Origin: DATKYK01 sp034430255
Lineage (GTDB): Bacteria; Chloroflexota; Dehalococcoidia; E44-bin15
NCBI GenBank assembly: GCA_034430255.1
Contig: DAOUEU010000104.1
Coordinates: 1 to 10,774 of the forward strand
Length of the DNA stretch: 10,774 nucleotides
Direction of reading: 5' to 3'
The notes under the pieces: model-generated
Told to the model about the DNA's origin: nothing
What the model saw: only the letters and a program-made list of their open reading frames with translations
Database searches by the model: none
Made by a program: the position numbers and the translations under genes
Shown: positions 5,584 through 10,774 of the stretch, in pieces
Numbering within the stretch: position 1 is the first letter of the stretch
How the letters are laid out: every line of letters begins with the position of its first letter

Positions 5584-5619
5584 TGAGCCCCGGTAGATAT
5601 CTATTGGGGCTCAATATTT
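5584..5619 (+). terminator. Terminator after the Cys-rich small gene
   Basis: The stem TGAGCCCC (5584-5591) / GGGGCTCA (5606-5613) is followed by ATATTTT. The loop contains TAGATATCTA, flanked by G-T wobble pairs, so the hairpin can extend almost to its tip. Confidence 0.8.
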
Positions 5620-5963
5620 TATGAAGAGATATACTCCGGTGAGCTTTGCCTGTCAATCCGAGTAAGTGTCGGCTAAATAAGAGAGGGGTCACCCATCGTT
5701 GGGTAGCCCCCTGTGATCAAACGGCTGTGCCATAGCTTCCAACTCACGTGCCTTCCGGGCCTAAACCCCAAATTATCCACCGGGCATGCTCCTTGATTAA
5801 CCCTTGCCAGACCCTCGTATCCCAAGCTCCCCAGGTAAAGCTTCACAATATCAAGACTGTTATGAAGATAGCAATACCGCAAGCTGAAGACGTATCTCCA
5901 TTACTCAGAACATTTATAGTGCAGGTGTGTCTCAGGAGGTCTGGATCCCGAGAGGTCACATTT
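5620..5963. other. 344-bp gap, no convincing gene
   Basis: A 69-codon minus-strand frame (5673-5882) has GGAG about 13 nt upstream of its ATG and no recognised domain, so I do not call it. The region does hold several base-pairing segments when read on the minus strand. These include a hairpin at 5685-5710 (GGGG/CCCC and ACCC/GGGT with one mismatch), TGCCCGG pairing with CCGGAAGGCA, and ATCAA pairing with TTGAT. An imperfect stem TCTCAGG/CCCGAGA (5930-5953) lies just after the EthD stop and is not T-rich. Confidence 0.4.
5676..5710 (-). terminator. Possible minus-strand terminator hairpin
   Basis: Read on the minus strand, CCCC/GGGG (5710-5707 with 5688-5685) and ACCC/GGGT (5704-5701 with 5694-5691) enclose a 6-nt loop, followed by TCTCTTATTT. 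It lies about 250 nt past the EthD stop, so it may end that transcript or belong to an unannotated RNA. Confidence 0.35.
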
Positions 5964-6683
5964 TCAACTTCTAAGGATGTACTCGCTCATGGTCGAGGTG
6001 CGGATCTTGGTGAAGTTCAGGAACGCCGACACGCTCCTGAACATACGGTACATGTTCAGGGCGAGCTGAAGGATGTTACTTGCGCCGTAGAACAGAAAAG
6101 GGTTCGTGATATGTCTGGCGGAAGGCCATGCCTCCTCGACGATGCCTTCGAATGGGGGTGCGTCGGGGGTAAGGGCTTGCAGGACCACGTTACGGATGTA
6201 GCGGGCGCGGGGCTGCATAGCCTCTGAGACAGGTGACTGAGTACCGTGCCAGCGACGGATCCACTCCTCATGCGAGAGCCGATGGGGGCGTTCCATCAGC
6301 GTCACCGCCATGACTACCGGTGACCTCTCGCCATCGGGCCAGTCACGCTCTCGGAAGTGTCTGTTCCCCCCGTATTCGGTGTATATGGATTCATCCACCA
6401 GATATCCCGCGCTCCTGAAGCCGTATGGCTCGAGGATTTTTTCGATTTCATGGTGCTTCGTGAGATCTTCGACCCAGAGGGATATCTCGGCGCTTATTGC
6501 CGGCCCGCGATAAAGCTTGGGCGCCGGAGACCTTACAGTCGAGTGCTCATCGTCGATGTACATGGTGAGCTTATTGACACCGGAATCATAGAGTCTTTGC
6601 TGAACTTCATTTAAGAGCAGGTCTCTGGTTCTTTGCTTGGATTGTCCCTTGGGTGCCCACAAAATGTAAATCAATTTGACCAC
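5964..6683 (-). CDS. EthD-domain protein (tandem dimeric alpha/beta-barrel)
   Basis: The 239-aa product has two ferredoxin-like halves. Residues 1-95 (VKLIYILWAPKGQS at the start) form a divergent half. Residues about 122-225 carry the recognisable EthD pattern, VMAVTLMERPHRLSHEEW then RRWHGTQSPVSE and ARYIRNVV (161-167). EthD-type proteins accompany P450 or ring-modifying enzymes and SDRs in degradation or polyketide-like clusters; most have no proven catalytic residue. The GTG start at 6683 is backed by GGGAGGT five nucleotides upstream. It begins 14 nt after the SDR stop codon, so the two are surely co-transcribed and probably act on the same substrate. A separate function for the N-terminal half cannot be assigned. 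Confidence 0.75.
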   Translation of the reverse strand: MVKLIYILWAPKGQSKQRTRDLLLNEVQQRLYDSGVNKLTMYIDDEHSTVRSPAPKLYRGPAISAEISLWVEDLTKHHEIEKILEPYGFRSAGYLVDESIYTEYGGNRHFRERDWPDGERSPVVMAVTLMERPHRLSHEEWIRRWHGTQSPVSEAMQPRARYIRNVVLQALTPDAPPFEGIVEEAWPSARHITNPFLFYGASNILQLALNMYRMFRSVSAFLNFTKIRTSTMSEYILRS

Positions 6684-6697
6684 GGACCACCTCCCGT

Positions 6698-7525
6698 CTA
6701 GAGTTTTGGATTGGTGATTAGGTTCCTGTCACCGTACATCTGTATAGTTGAACTCGCCATCATTTTTATTGCCCTGGTCCTGGTCATGAAGCGATTGGTG
6801 ATAAGACTTGATAAGCGGTATATTCTTCCCGGTACAAAAATATGGGTTTTTCCCATGGCTGCTATGGTCTCACGGGCAACGTCCGCGGGTTTCATTGGCC
6901 CCGGCCCAAAGGAGAGTTTGTTGGGCTTCGTCTGAATATAATTGGGCGTCTCGATGGCTCCAGCGACGCTCGCCATTACGTCGACCCCCTGTTTCTTCAG
7001 TTCATACCAGAGACCTTCCCCCAGGACAATGTTGTATGCCTTTGTGCCTCCGTAACTGGTTAATAGAGGGGAACCCTGGAAGCCGGAGAGAGAGCTCATG
7101 AGGATAATTCCTCCGCGTCCCCGCTTTATCATTTTACTTCCGTAATGGTATGTGAGCATGAGTGGCCCCCGGCAGTTAACGTCGATATGCCTGAGGTGGT
7201 TTTCCAGCGACTGGTTGAAAAAGGCACCTATAGTATGAAAAGCTGTATCGTATATCATCAAGCCGATTTCAATGTCATCGGTATGCGGGGACAGTTCTTC
7301 AATAAGGTTGGGTGATGCAAGGTCCAGCTGTACTTTCCTTATATCGACACCGTATCGGCTCTTAAGCTCTTTTTCCAGTTCTTTCAGTGGTTCGCTGCGG
7401 CGGGCTATCAGCACCAGGTTGAGCTTTCGCTTTGCCAGCTCTTCGGCAAAGGCTGCGCCCAATCCGACACTGGCTCCGGCAACAAGCCCCCATGGTCCGT
7501 ATTTATCACTGAAGTTTGCCGTCAT
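6698..7525 (-). CDS. Short-chain dehydrogenase/reductase (classical SDR)
   Basis: The 275-aa product has the Rossmann glycine motif AGASVGLG (16-23), basic residues R42-R43 at the end of beta-2 (suggesting NADP(H)), N117 in the IDVN motif, S145, and the Y158-GGT-K162 catalytic pair exactly 13 residues after the serine. The usual NNAG at the end of beta-4 is replaced by YDTA (92-95) and the first Thr of TGxxxGxG is Ala. Catalytic residues are intact, so it is probably an active alcohol/ketone oxidoreductase in the cytoplasm. The residues after about 235 form a basic tail (RFMTRTRAIK at 245-254). AAAGGGAGG sits 6 nt before the ATG at 7525. It is the first gene of the SDR-EthD operon; the substrate is unknown. 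Confidence 0.85.
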   Translation of the reverse strand: MTANFSDKYGPWGLVAGASVGLGAAFAEELAKRKLNLVLIARRSEPLKELEKELKSRYGVDIRKVQLDLASPNLIEELSPHTDDIEIGLMIYDTAFHTIGAFFNQSLENHLRHIDVNCRGPLMLTYHYGSKMIKRGRGGIILMSSLSGFQGSPLLTSYGGTKAYNIVLGEGLWYELKKQGVDVMASVAGAIETPNYIQTKPNKLSFGPGPMKPADVARETIAAMGKTHIFVPGRIYRLSSLITNRFMTRTRAIKMMASSTIQMYGDRNLITNPKL

Positions 7526-7571
7526 ATATCTGCCTCCCTTTGCTGGGTTTATTAATGTTGTTAGTTAAGTC

Positions 7572-7616
7572 AGTATACTTTACTCTAGAAATATATTGAG
7601 ACTGTTGAAATAGTCT
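7572..7616 (-). promoter_or_regulatory. Promoter -10 and nearby dyad upstream of the SDR-EthD operon
   Basis: TATACT (minus strand, 7577-7572) is a good -10, but no matching -35 is seen at 16-18 nt. About 22 bp upstream of it lies AGACT-N8-AGTCT (7599-7616; inner positions partly symmetric). The arrangement fits an activator- or repressor-controlled promoter, but is called on pattern alone. Confidence 0.35.
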
Positions 7617-7693
7617 TAATCAAGTCCCCAATCCCCCAATCTTGCGTGGCTTCTATAACTGGGGGACATCACCAAGTCCTCGCCCGGAAGCAT
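7616..7693 (-). CDS. Possible 25-aa peptide with strong SD
   Basis: AAAAGGAGGT lies 5 nt before the ATG at 7693. The frame reads MLPGEDLVMSPSYRSHARLG and stops at TAA 7618-7616, upstream of the SDR promoter. The inverted repeat of the gap lies within it. No family recognised; the SD is the only support. Confidence 0.2.
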   Translation of the reverse strand: MLPGEDLVMSPSYRSHARLGDWGLD

Positions 7694-7721
7694 CCTGCAC
7701 CTCCTTTTCAGAAAATCTCAT
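7653..7721 (-). CDS. Possible 22-aa peptide or remnant of a gene start
   Basis: The ATG at 7721 follows TGGAGGA with a 5-nt spacer and reads MRFSEKEVQDASGRGLGDVP before a TAG. The EKEVQDASG stretch weakly recalls the start of MurF-like ligases, but this is too short to assign. It overlaps the next small ORF in another frame. Either a leader peptide or decayed gene start; low confidence. Confidence 0.2.
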   Translation of the reverse strand: MRFSEKEVQDASGRGLGDVPQL

Positions 7722-7938
7722 TTTATTCCTCCAGCTCAGTAATGATAATAAACACCCTTTGCCATGTTGTGTTTGGAGTACAGTCCATATACCTCATAAA
7801 CAGTAACAATCTAGCTGGCAATAATTGCGTATTTCTTAACAAGCGTCTCACGCAATGCAGTGCGCTTATTCATATGCTCTCTATCGCCTGCGTAGTTACT
7901 TGTCTAAATAGGCGTATCAACGGATGATAACCGCCTGA

Positions 7939-8949
7939 TTACCTCTTGCCCTGCGAACGCCGCCACTGGACGTAGAGTCTTGTGCCCTCCTCTATAGAGA
8001 CCTTTGGCTCCCAGCCCAGCTCCGACCTGGCCTTGGAACCATCAATATACATACTATTTTCAAATTCCCCGAGGTCGGCACGGGTCAGGAATGGGGGTTC
8101 CTTGAAACGCCACAGCCTGGCCCACTTCTCCATTATGAAGGCTACAGAATATAGCAGGCTCATGGGAATATTCCACTGGCGCTCCGATTTGCCCAGGGCC
8201 CGGGCGAGTGCAGCGGCGAACTCGCGGAACCGCTGCTCCTCAGTAGGAGCTACGTTATATATCTGCCCGGCTGAACGGTCGCTGGTTGCTGCTAGGATGG
8301 CACATTCGGCAACATCGGTCACATAGGTCAGTGTTGCCCTGGGGTTCGACTTGCCCGGCCACACGACAATAGGTGAATTCACCAGACCATAGAATCGATC
8401 TGTGAGTAGCCTGTCCCTCGGACCAAATATGCCGGAGCACCTGATAATGGCAACCTGTAGCTTGCCCTCGCGGTGGTATTCCTGTGCTAGCTTATCAGCC
8501 AGCATTTTGGCATAAGGGTAATAGGAATGTGGATGGAACTCAACATTGAGAGGAGCGGTCTCGGTGGCTCGAGTTTCACTTGTCGCCCCACCGCCGTATA
8601 CATCTCCAGAGCTTACGTGGAGAAATCGAGTCACCTTAGCCTCAGCACTTGCGTTAAGCATGTTCTCTGTGCCCTTTACGATACATGACTCGAACTCCTG
8701 CCATGATCCCCATCCGGGCATAACCTTGGCAGCAGCATGGAATACCAATTCCACACCCTCCACGAGAGGGCGTAGGCTGTCGTAATCCTCTATGTCGCCA
8801 ATGATGATCTCGGCCCCCGTAGTCTTTAAATGGCTTATATCGGACGTCCGCCGGGCCAGGGCGCGCACTTCGTGGCCCTGTGCCAGCAGGCGCTCAACGA
8901 TATGGCTCCCCAATAAACCAGTGCTACCGGTAACCGCTGTCTTCATCAT
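7939..8949 (-). CDS. NAD-dependent epimerase/dehydratase-type extended SDR (3beta-HSD-like)
   Basis: The 336-aa product starts with the extended-SDR Rossmann motif TGSTGLLGSH (7-16). It then has GDIED (51-55) for adenine contact, VFHAAA (69-74), HVSSGDVYG (111-119) with the catalytic Ser, and Y144-PYA-K148. RCSGIFGPRD (170-179) and the late IDGSKARSELGWEP (302-315) are typical of epimerase and 3beta-hydroxysteroid-dehydrogenase-like members. The length fits the family. Candidates are sugar-nucleotide epimerases or hydroxysteroid/dihydroflavonol-type reductases; the sequence alone does not decide. Two ATGs open the frame. AAGGAG is 3 nt before the first (8949) and 6 nt before the second (8946), so the second may be the true start. 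It is monocistronic and transcribed towards the gene-poor gap. Confidence 0.85.
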   Translation of the reverse strand: MMKTAVTGSTGLLGSHIVERLLAQGHEVRALARRTSDISHLKTTGAEIIIGDIEDYDSLRPLVEGVELVFHAAAKVMPGWGSWQEFESCIVKGTENMLNASAEAKVTRFLHVSSGDVYGGGATSETRATETAPLNVEFHPHSYYPYAKMLADKLAQEYHREGKLQVAIIRCSGIFGPRDRLLTDRFYGLVNSPIVVWPGKSNPRATLTYVTDVAECAILAATSDRSAGQIYNVAPTEEQRFREFAAALARALGKSERQWNIPMSLLYSVAFIMEKWARLWRFKEPPFLTRADLGEFENSMYIDGSKARSELGWEPKVSIEEGTRLYVQWRRSQGKR

Positions 8950-9180
8950 ATTCTCCTTCTATTGCTAACATATCAAATTCCCTATGACCTAGCCTACAAA
9001 TACTTGTAAAATTATTACTCCGGCTCTCAATGTTGTTGCGTCGCTGGGATAGACCGACTTTCTGCAAACTACATGTCACGTAGATTGCATGATAGGAGTC
9101 TATTGAAGAATGCTTAAAAAGTCAAGGATATGGATTGACTCATTATCATTGCCTTAAAAATATTTACTAAAAGGGGGTGC
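8950..9180. other. Divergent gap before the transposase remnant
   Basis: A 231-bp stretch without a gene. It must hold the start signals of the minus-strand epimerase, but no good -35/-10 pair is seen there. The left end of the insertion element should lie here; TGTCACGTAGATTG near 9072 is one possible edge, unverified because the right end is lost. Confidence 0.3.
9135..9164 (+). promoter_or_regulatory. Possible promoter of the transposase remnant
   Basis: TTGACT (9135-9140), an 18-nt spacer and AATATT (9159-9164, four of six) lie just before the SD-like AAAAGGGGG. The leader would be only about 10 nt. Confidence 0.3.
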
Positions 9181-9532
9181 ATGACGAGAGGCGACACAAG
9201 GGAATACACGGTGGCAGTAGGAGGAAGATATCTAAGGGCATTAAAGGAGGAGAAGGGTTAATATTTTGGATGAGTTTATGAAAATCGTAGACTGCCACCG
9301 GAAGGCATATATGCGTCTACTGCGTCAAGCGAACCAGGTAAGGGTGGACGGAAAGAGCGGGTGTCCCAAGCACTACGGTGCTCCTGTGGTCGATGCAATA
9401 AGGCTAGTATGGGAAGCCACAGACCAGTTGTGTTCCAGACGCTTATATCCCTTTCTGCCGGAACTGGTTAAAGTGCTGAGGAGACACGGTGAGATTAAAA
9501 TGACTTTCCTTTGTTTAATGTACTACTTCTAG
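9181..9532 (+). pseudogene. Transposase remnant, frameshifted and 3'-truncated (ISNCY/IS481-like N-terminus)
   Basis: The ATG at 9181, after AAAAGGGGG, reads 26 codons (VAVGGRYLRALKEEKG) to a TAA at 9259-9261. The following frame, shifted by one base, continues LDEFMKIVDCHRKAYMRLLR, then KHYGAPVVDAIRLVWEATDQ and LCSRRLYPFLPELVKVLRRH. Joined, this is the N-terminal helix-turn-helix part of rve-type transposases, which read KKEKG-x-ILDEF...YHRK.A.RLL and KRL.PFLPELV..LERHGEL. The join fits a single-base insertion in the GGTTAATATT run near 9258-9262. Similarity stops after HGEI (about 9498), where the tail KMTFLCLMYYF is unrelated, so the DDE catalytic domain is gone. The element is dead. It converges on the alpha/beta hydrolase gene with 2 bp between stop codons. 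The exact IS family is uncertain; terminal repeats were not identified. Confidence 0.75.
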
Positions 9533-9534
9533 AG

Positions 9535-10314
9535 TTAGACTTCCTTTTTCAAGATGCTATAGAATTTATCTCTCGCGCTCCGTTCGATCCAGGGATAGTG
9601 ACCGCATTTTTCTAACAGGATGAATTGAAAGTCTTTTAAGATGCGAGAAAGGGGGTCTTTGATCCCTTCGGCAAGATGGGGGTCGTAGTCGCCATGGATA
9701 GCGACTACAGGACACTGGATTCTCTTCCCGAGCTCTATAAGCTTTCCACTGCTTCTTAGCTTCATACCTTGTTCCCATACGCTTTGATAGATATCGTACT
9801 GGCATTCCAGTATCTCGCTTTCATGGGGCAAGGGGTTATATGAGTCAGCTATGGATATTAACTCTCCAAGTCGGACCATGGGCGTGTTTTTATCCAAAGT
9901 CGTGGGGTCGCTCAAGGTTTCCATCAGGGAAAGGGCTTCCTCTCTCTCTTCTTCACTAAGCCGACTTAACCGGATTTTCATCATGTTATCGGCATATTTT
10001 TCTTCATAGGCCCCACTACCAATGAGTATGAGTTTTTTTACCAGTGGAGGATACCGGGCGGTAATAATAAAACTTAGCATTGCGCCCCATGAGAAACCAA
10101 TAAGTGTGACGGGAAGATCTCCGTTCTTTTCCAAAACGGCCTTTAGCTCGTGGACCTGCCCTTCAAGTGTTGCTGCTGTTTGAAGCGGCTCCAGAACACC
10201 CCTAACGGAGGAGAGTTCTCGAGCAACCGGTGCAAGTTCTCCGGGTGCACCCGGTCCACCGTGAATAACAGCTACATTGAAAGGCTTGTTTCCGTATTTT
10301 CTTAAGTTTTTCAT
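9535..10314 (-). CDS. Alpha/beta hydrolase
   Basis: From the ATG at 10314 the product is 259 aa and shows the full alpha/beta-hydrolase set. It has an oxyanion HGGPGAPGE (18-26), the nucleophile elbow G73-F-S75-W-G77, the acid in HGDYD (207-211, probably D211) and the catalytic histidine in CGH (237-239). The lid is formed by the E/L-rich segment around 105-185. HGGPG is typical of proline iminopeptidase- and esterase-like members, so a small ester or peptide substrate is possible but not determined. The frame is open back to an ATG at 10344, but the extra ten residues (MSWFSVYILN) look unlike the family and neither start has a clear SD; 10314 is preferred because MKNLRKYG matches the family's usual opening. 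It converges on the transposase remnant. Confidence 0.85.
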   Translation of the reverse strand: MKNLRKYGNKPFNVAVIHGGPGAPGELAPVARELSSVRGVLEPLQTAATLEGQVHELKAVLEKNGDLPVTLIGFSWGAMLSFIITARYPPLVKKLILIGSGAYEEKYADNMMKIRLSRLSEEEREEALSLMETLSDPTTLDKNTPMVRLGELISIADSYNPLPHESEILECQYDIYQSVWEQGMKLRSSGKLIELGKRIQCPVVAIHGDYDPHLAEGIKDPLSRILKDFQFILLEKCGHYPWIERSARDKFYSILKKEV

Positions 10315-10585
10315 ATTGAGTATGTAAACCGAGAACCAGCTCATGAAGGCCGTTAGAGTGTGCGTTGGTGCAAGGTGACGCTTGGTGGGTACGTAGCCTC
10401 TGGGGAGTTCCAGATTTTTTGTGGTGGAGCTAGGTGGACGATAAAAAGAACCTTTAGTTTAGCCTTTAGCCTTTCATCCTAGCTCTGCTTGGCACAATAC
10501 AATCGTAGCACAGTACTGGCATCGGTGCAAATGTCAAAGTGAAGTAAATTTACCTGACTGAACAATATAGAATGTTGTGTGATTG

Positions 10586-10606
10586 ATAAAAGCTCTGAAC
10601 TTTTAT
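10586..10606. repeat. Inverted repeat ATAAAAG-N7-CTTTTAT
   Basis: Perfect 7-bp arms (10586-10592 and 10600-10606) around CTCTGAA. It could act as an operator or as an A/T-flanked hairpin; it ends 14 bp from the tRNA-like hairpin at 10620. Confidence 0.5.
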
Positions 10607-10619
10607 GTGATCGCGAGCA

Positions 10620-10656
10620 GTTATGGTCGAACCCATAACACCTTGCTTGGGAAGCA
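10620..10656 (-). other. Decayed tRNA-Gly(CCC)-like fragment
   Basis: On the minus strand TGCTTCCCAAGCA (10656-10644) matches the core of a tRNA-Gly(CCC) anticodon arm. It is followed by a short variable-like segment and GGGTTCGA, a T-arm core, at the right spacing. The T-arm has lost bases (GTTATGG/CCATAAC pair perfectly around a 6-nt loop instead of 7), the outer anticodon pairs fail, and no D-arm precedes it. So this is not a working tRNA; a scar of a tRNA gene or attachment site is possible, chance not excluded. Confidence 0.3.
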
Positions 10657-10774
10657 CTCCGACGGTTTTTACGCTCCCCGGATACGATTTTCATTTAAAG
10701 CCCGTAGCTGACGCTTTACTAGGCAGGAGGGCTGCTCCACATGTGCTCCCATGTTGGTCATACTATAGGATGTT

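Larger units (their letters stand above)
7526..7938. other. 413-bp gap with inverted repeat and tiny overlapping ORFs
   Basis: No full gene is supported. The longest plus frame (7646-7927, 93 codons, GTG start) has no SD and no recognisable motif. The stretch contains TCCCCCA/TGGGGGA (7632-7638 and 7660-7666), overlapped by a second register GTCCCC/GGGGAC (7624-7629 and 7662-7667), so two alternative hairpins are possible. Two short minus-strand ORFs with strong SDs are listed separately. Confidence 0.45.
10315..10774. other. 460-bp right-hand gap without a convincing gene
   Basis: The only long frame (10479-10694, minus, 71 codons) lacks an SD and recognisable motifs, and overlaps the structured elements below. 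The stretch holds a tandem AGCCTTT pair (10461-10474), a 7-bp dyad (10586-10606), a tRNA-Gly-like fragment (10620-10656) and GCTCC flanking ACATGT near the right end. No promoter for the hydrolase was found with confidence. Confidence 0.4.

Noticed and set aside
5673..5882. 69-codon minus-strand frame downstream of EthD
   Set aside because: Its GGAG is about 13 nt from the ATG, no domain is recognisable, and it runs through the base-pairing segments and ends in the hairpin; better treated as non-coding.
5748..6227. 159-codon plus-strand frame
   Set aside because: Mostly antisense shadow of the EthD gene, no SD and no family resemblance.
7646..7927. 93-codon plus-strand frame in the gap between the SDR and the epimerase
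   Set aside because: GTG start without SD, composition unlike the neighbouring genes, and it starts inside the inverted repeat.
10461..10474. Tandem AGCCTTT copies as a CRISPR-like or VNTR repeat
   Set aside because: Only two 7-bp units with a third degenerate neighbour; too short and few to mean an array.
10479..10694. 71-codon minus-strand frame at the right end
   Set aside because: No SD, basic low-complexity start, and it overlaps the tRNA-like fragment and the 7-bp dyad.
1..10774. Defence, toxin-antitoxin or CRISPR system
   Set aside because: No nuclease, Cas, antitoxin, helicase or repeat-spacer pattern is seen in either strand.

Overview
The window looks like bacterial chromosome of moderate GC, probably from an anaerobic or sediment-type Chloroflexota (Dehalococcoidia-like) lineage. 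This is inferred from the mix of genes: small double zinc-ribbon proteins, an RGG-tailed RRM protein, Old Yellow Enzyme (OYE) paralogues, an EthD protein and frequent GTG/TTG starts. No rRNA or other taxonomic marker is present, so the placement is tentative.

Layout. (1) 1-2265, minus strand: the N-terminus of one OYE-type flavin oxidoreductase runs off the left edge. Upstream of it lies a complete 640-aa FadH/trimethylamine-dehydrogenase-like OYE fused to an FAD/NAD(P) module. (2) 2392-5613, plus strand: a run of small, separately punctuated genes. These are zinc-ribbon protein 1, a two-TM MscS-like channel, zinc-ribbon protein 2, an RNA-binding RRM/RGG protein, a cysteine-free HesB/IscA-fold protein and a 51-aa Cys-rich protein. 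Hairpin terminators follow four of them. The two zinc-ribbon genes share protein architecture, sigma70-like promoters, about 105-nt leaders and partly conserved leader sequence. This looks like a stress or post-transcriptional regulation island of single-gene units. (3) 5964-7525, minus strand: a tight SDR-to-EthD operon. (4) 7526-7938: a gene-poor gap with an inverted repeat and two overlapping tiny ORFs with good Shine-Dalgarno sequences. (5) 7939-8949, minus strand: an extended-SDR epimerase/3beta-HSD-like enzyme. (6) 9181-9532, plus strand: a frameshifted and 3'-truncated transposase remnant. (7) 9535-10314, minus strand: an alpha/beta hydrolase. (8) 10345-10774: no convincing gene, but a decayed tRNA-Gly(CCC)-like fragment and inverted repeats.

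Working together. The minus-strand enzymes (two OYEs, SDR, EthD, epimerase-type SDR, hydrolase) are the kinds of redox and hydrolytic steps used on enoyl-CoA, steroid/terpenoid or aromatic-derived substrates. They sit in at least four separate transcription units, so a single pathway is not demonstrated. The plus-strand small genes suggest RNA, metal and osmotic stress handling.

Most notable observations: the proton-donor Tyr of the OYE replaced by Cys, a degenerate second nucleotide-binding motif in the same protein, the shared leader of the two zinc-ribbon genes, an IscA fold without any Cys, a small CGGSSCCP protein behind a 9-bp dyad, and two tRNA-3'-end-like fragments that could be attachment-site scars.
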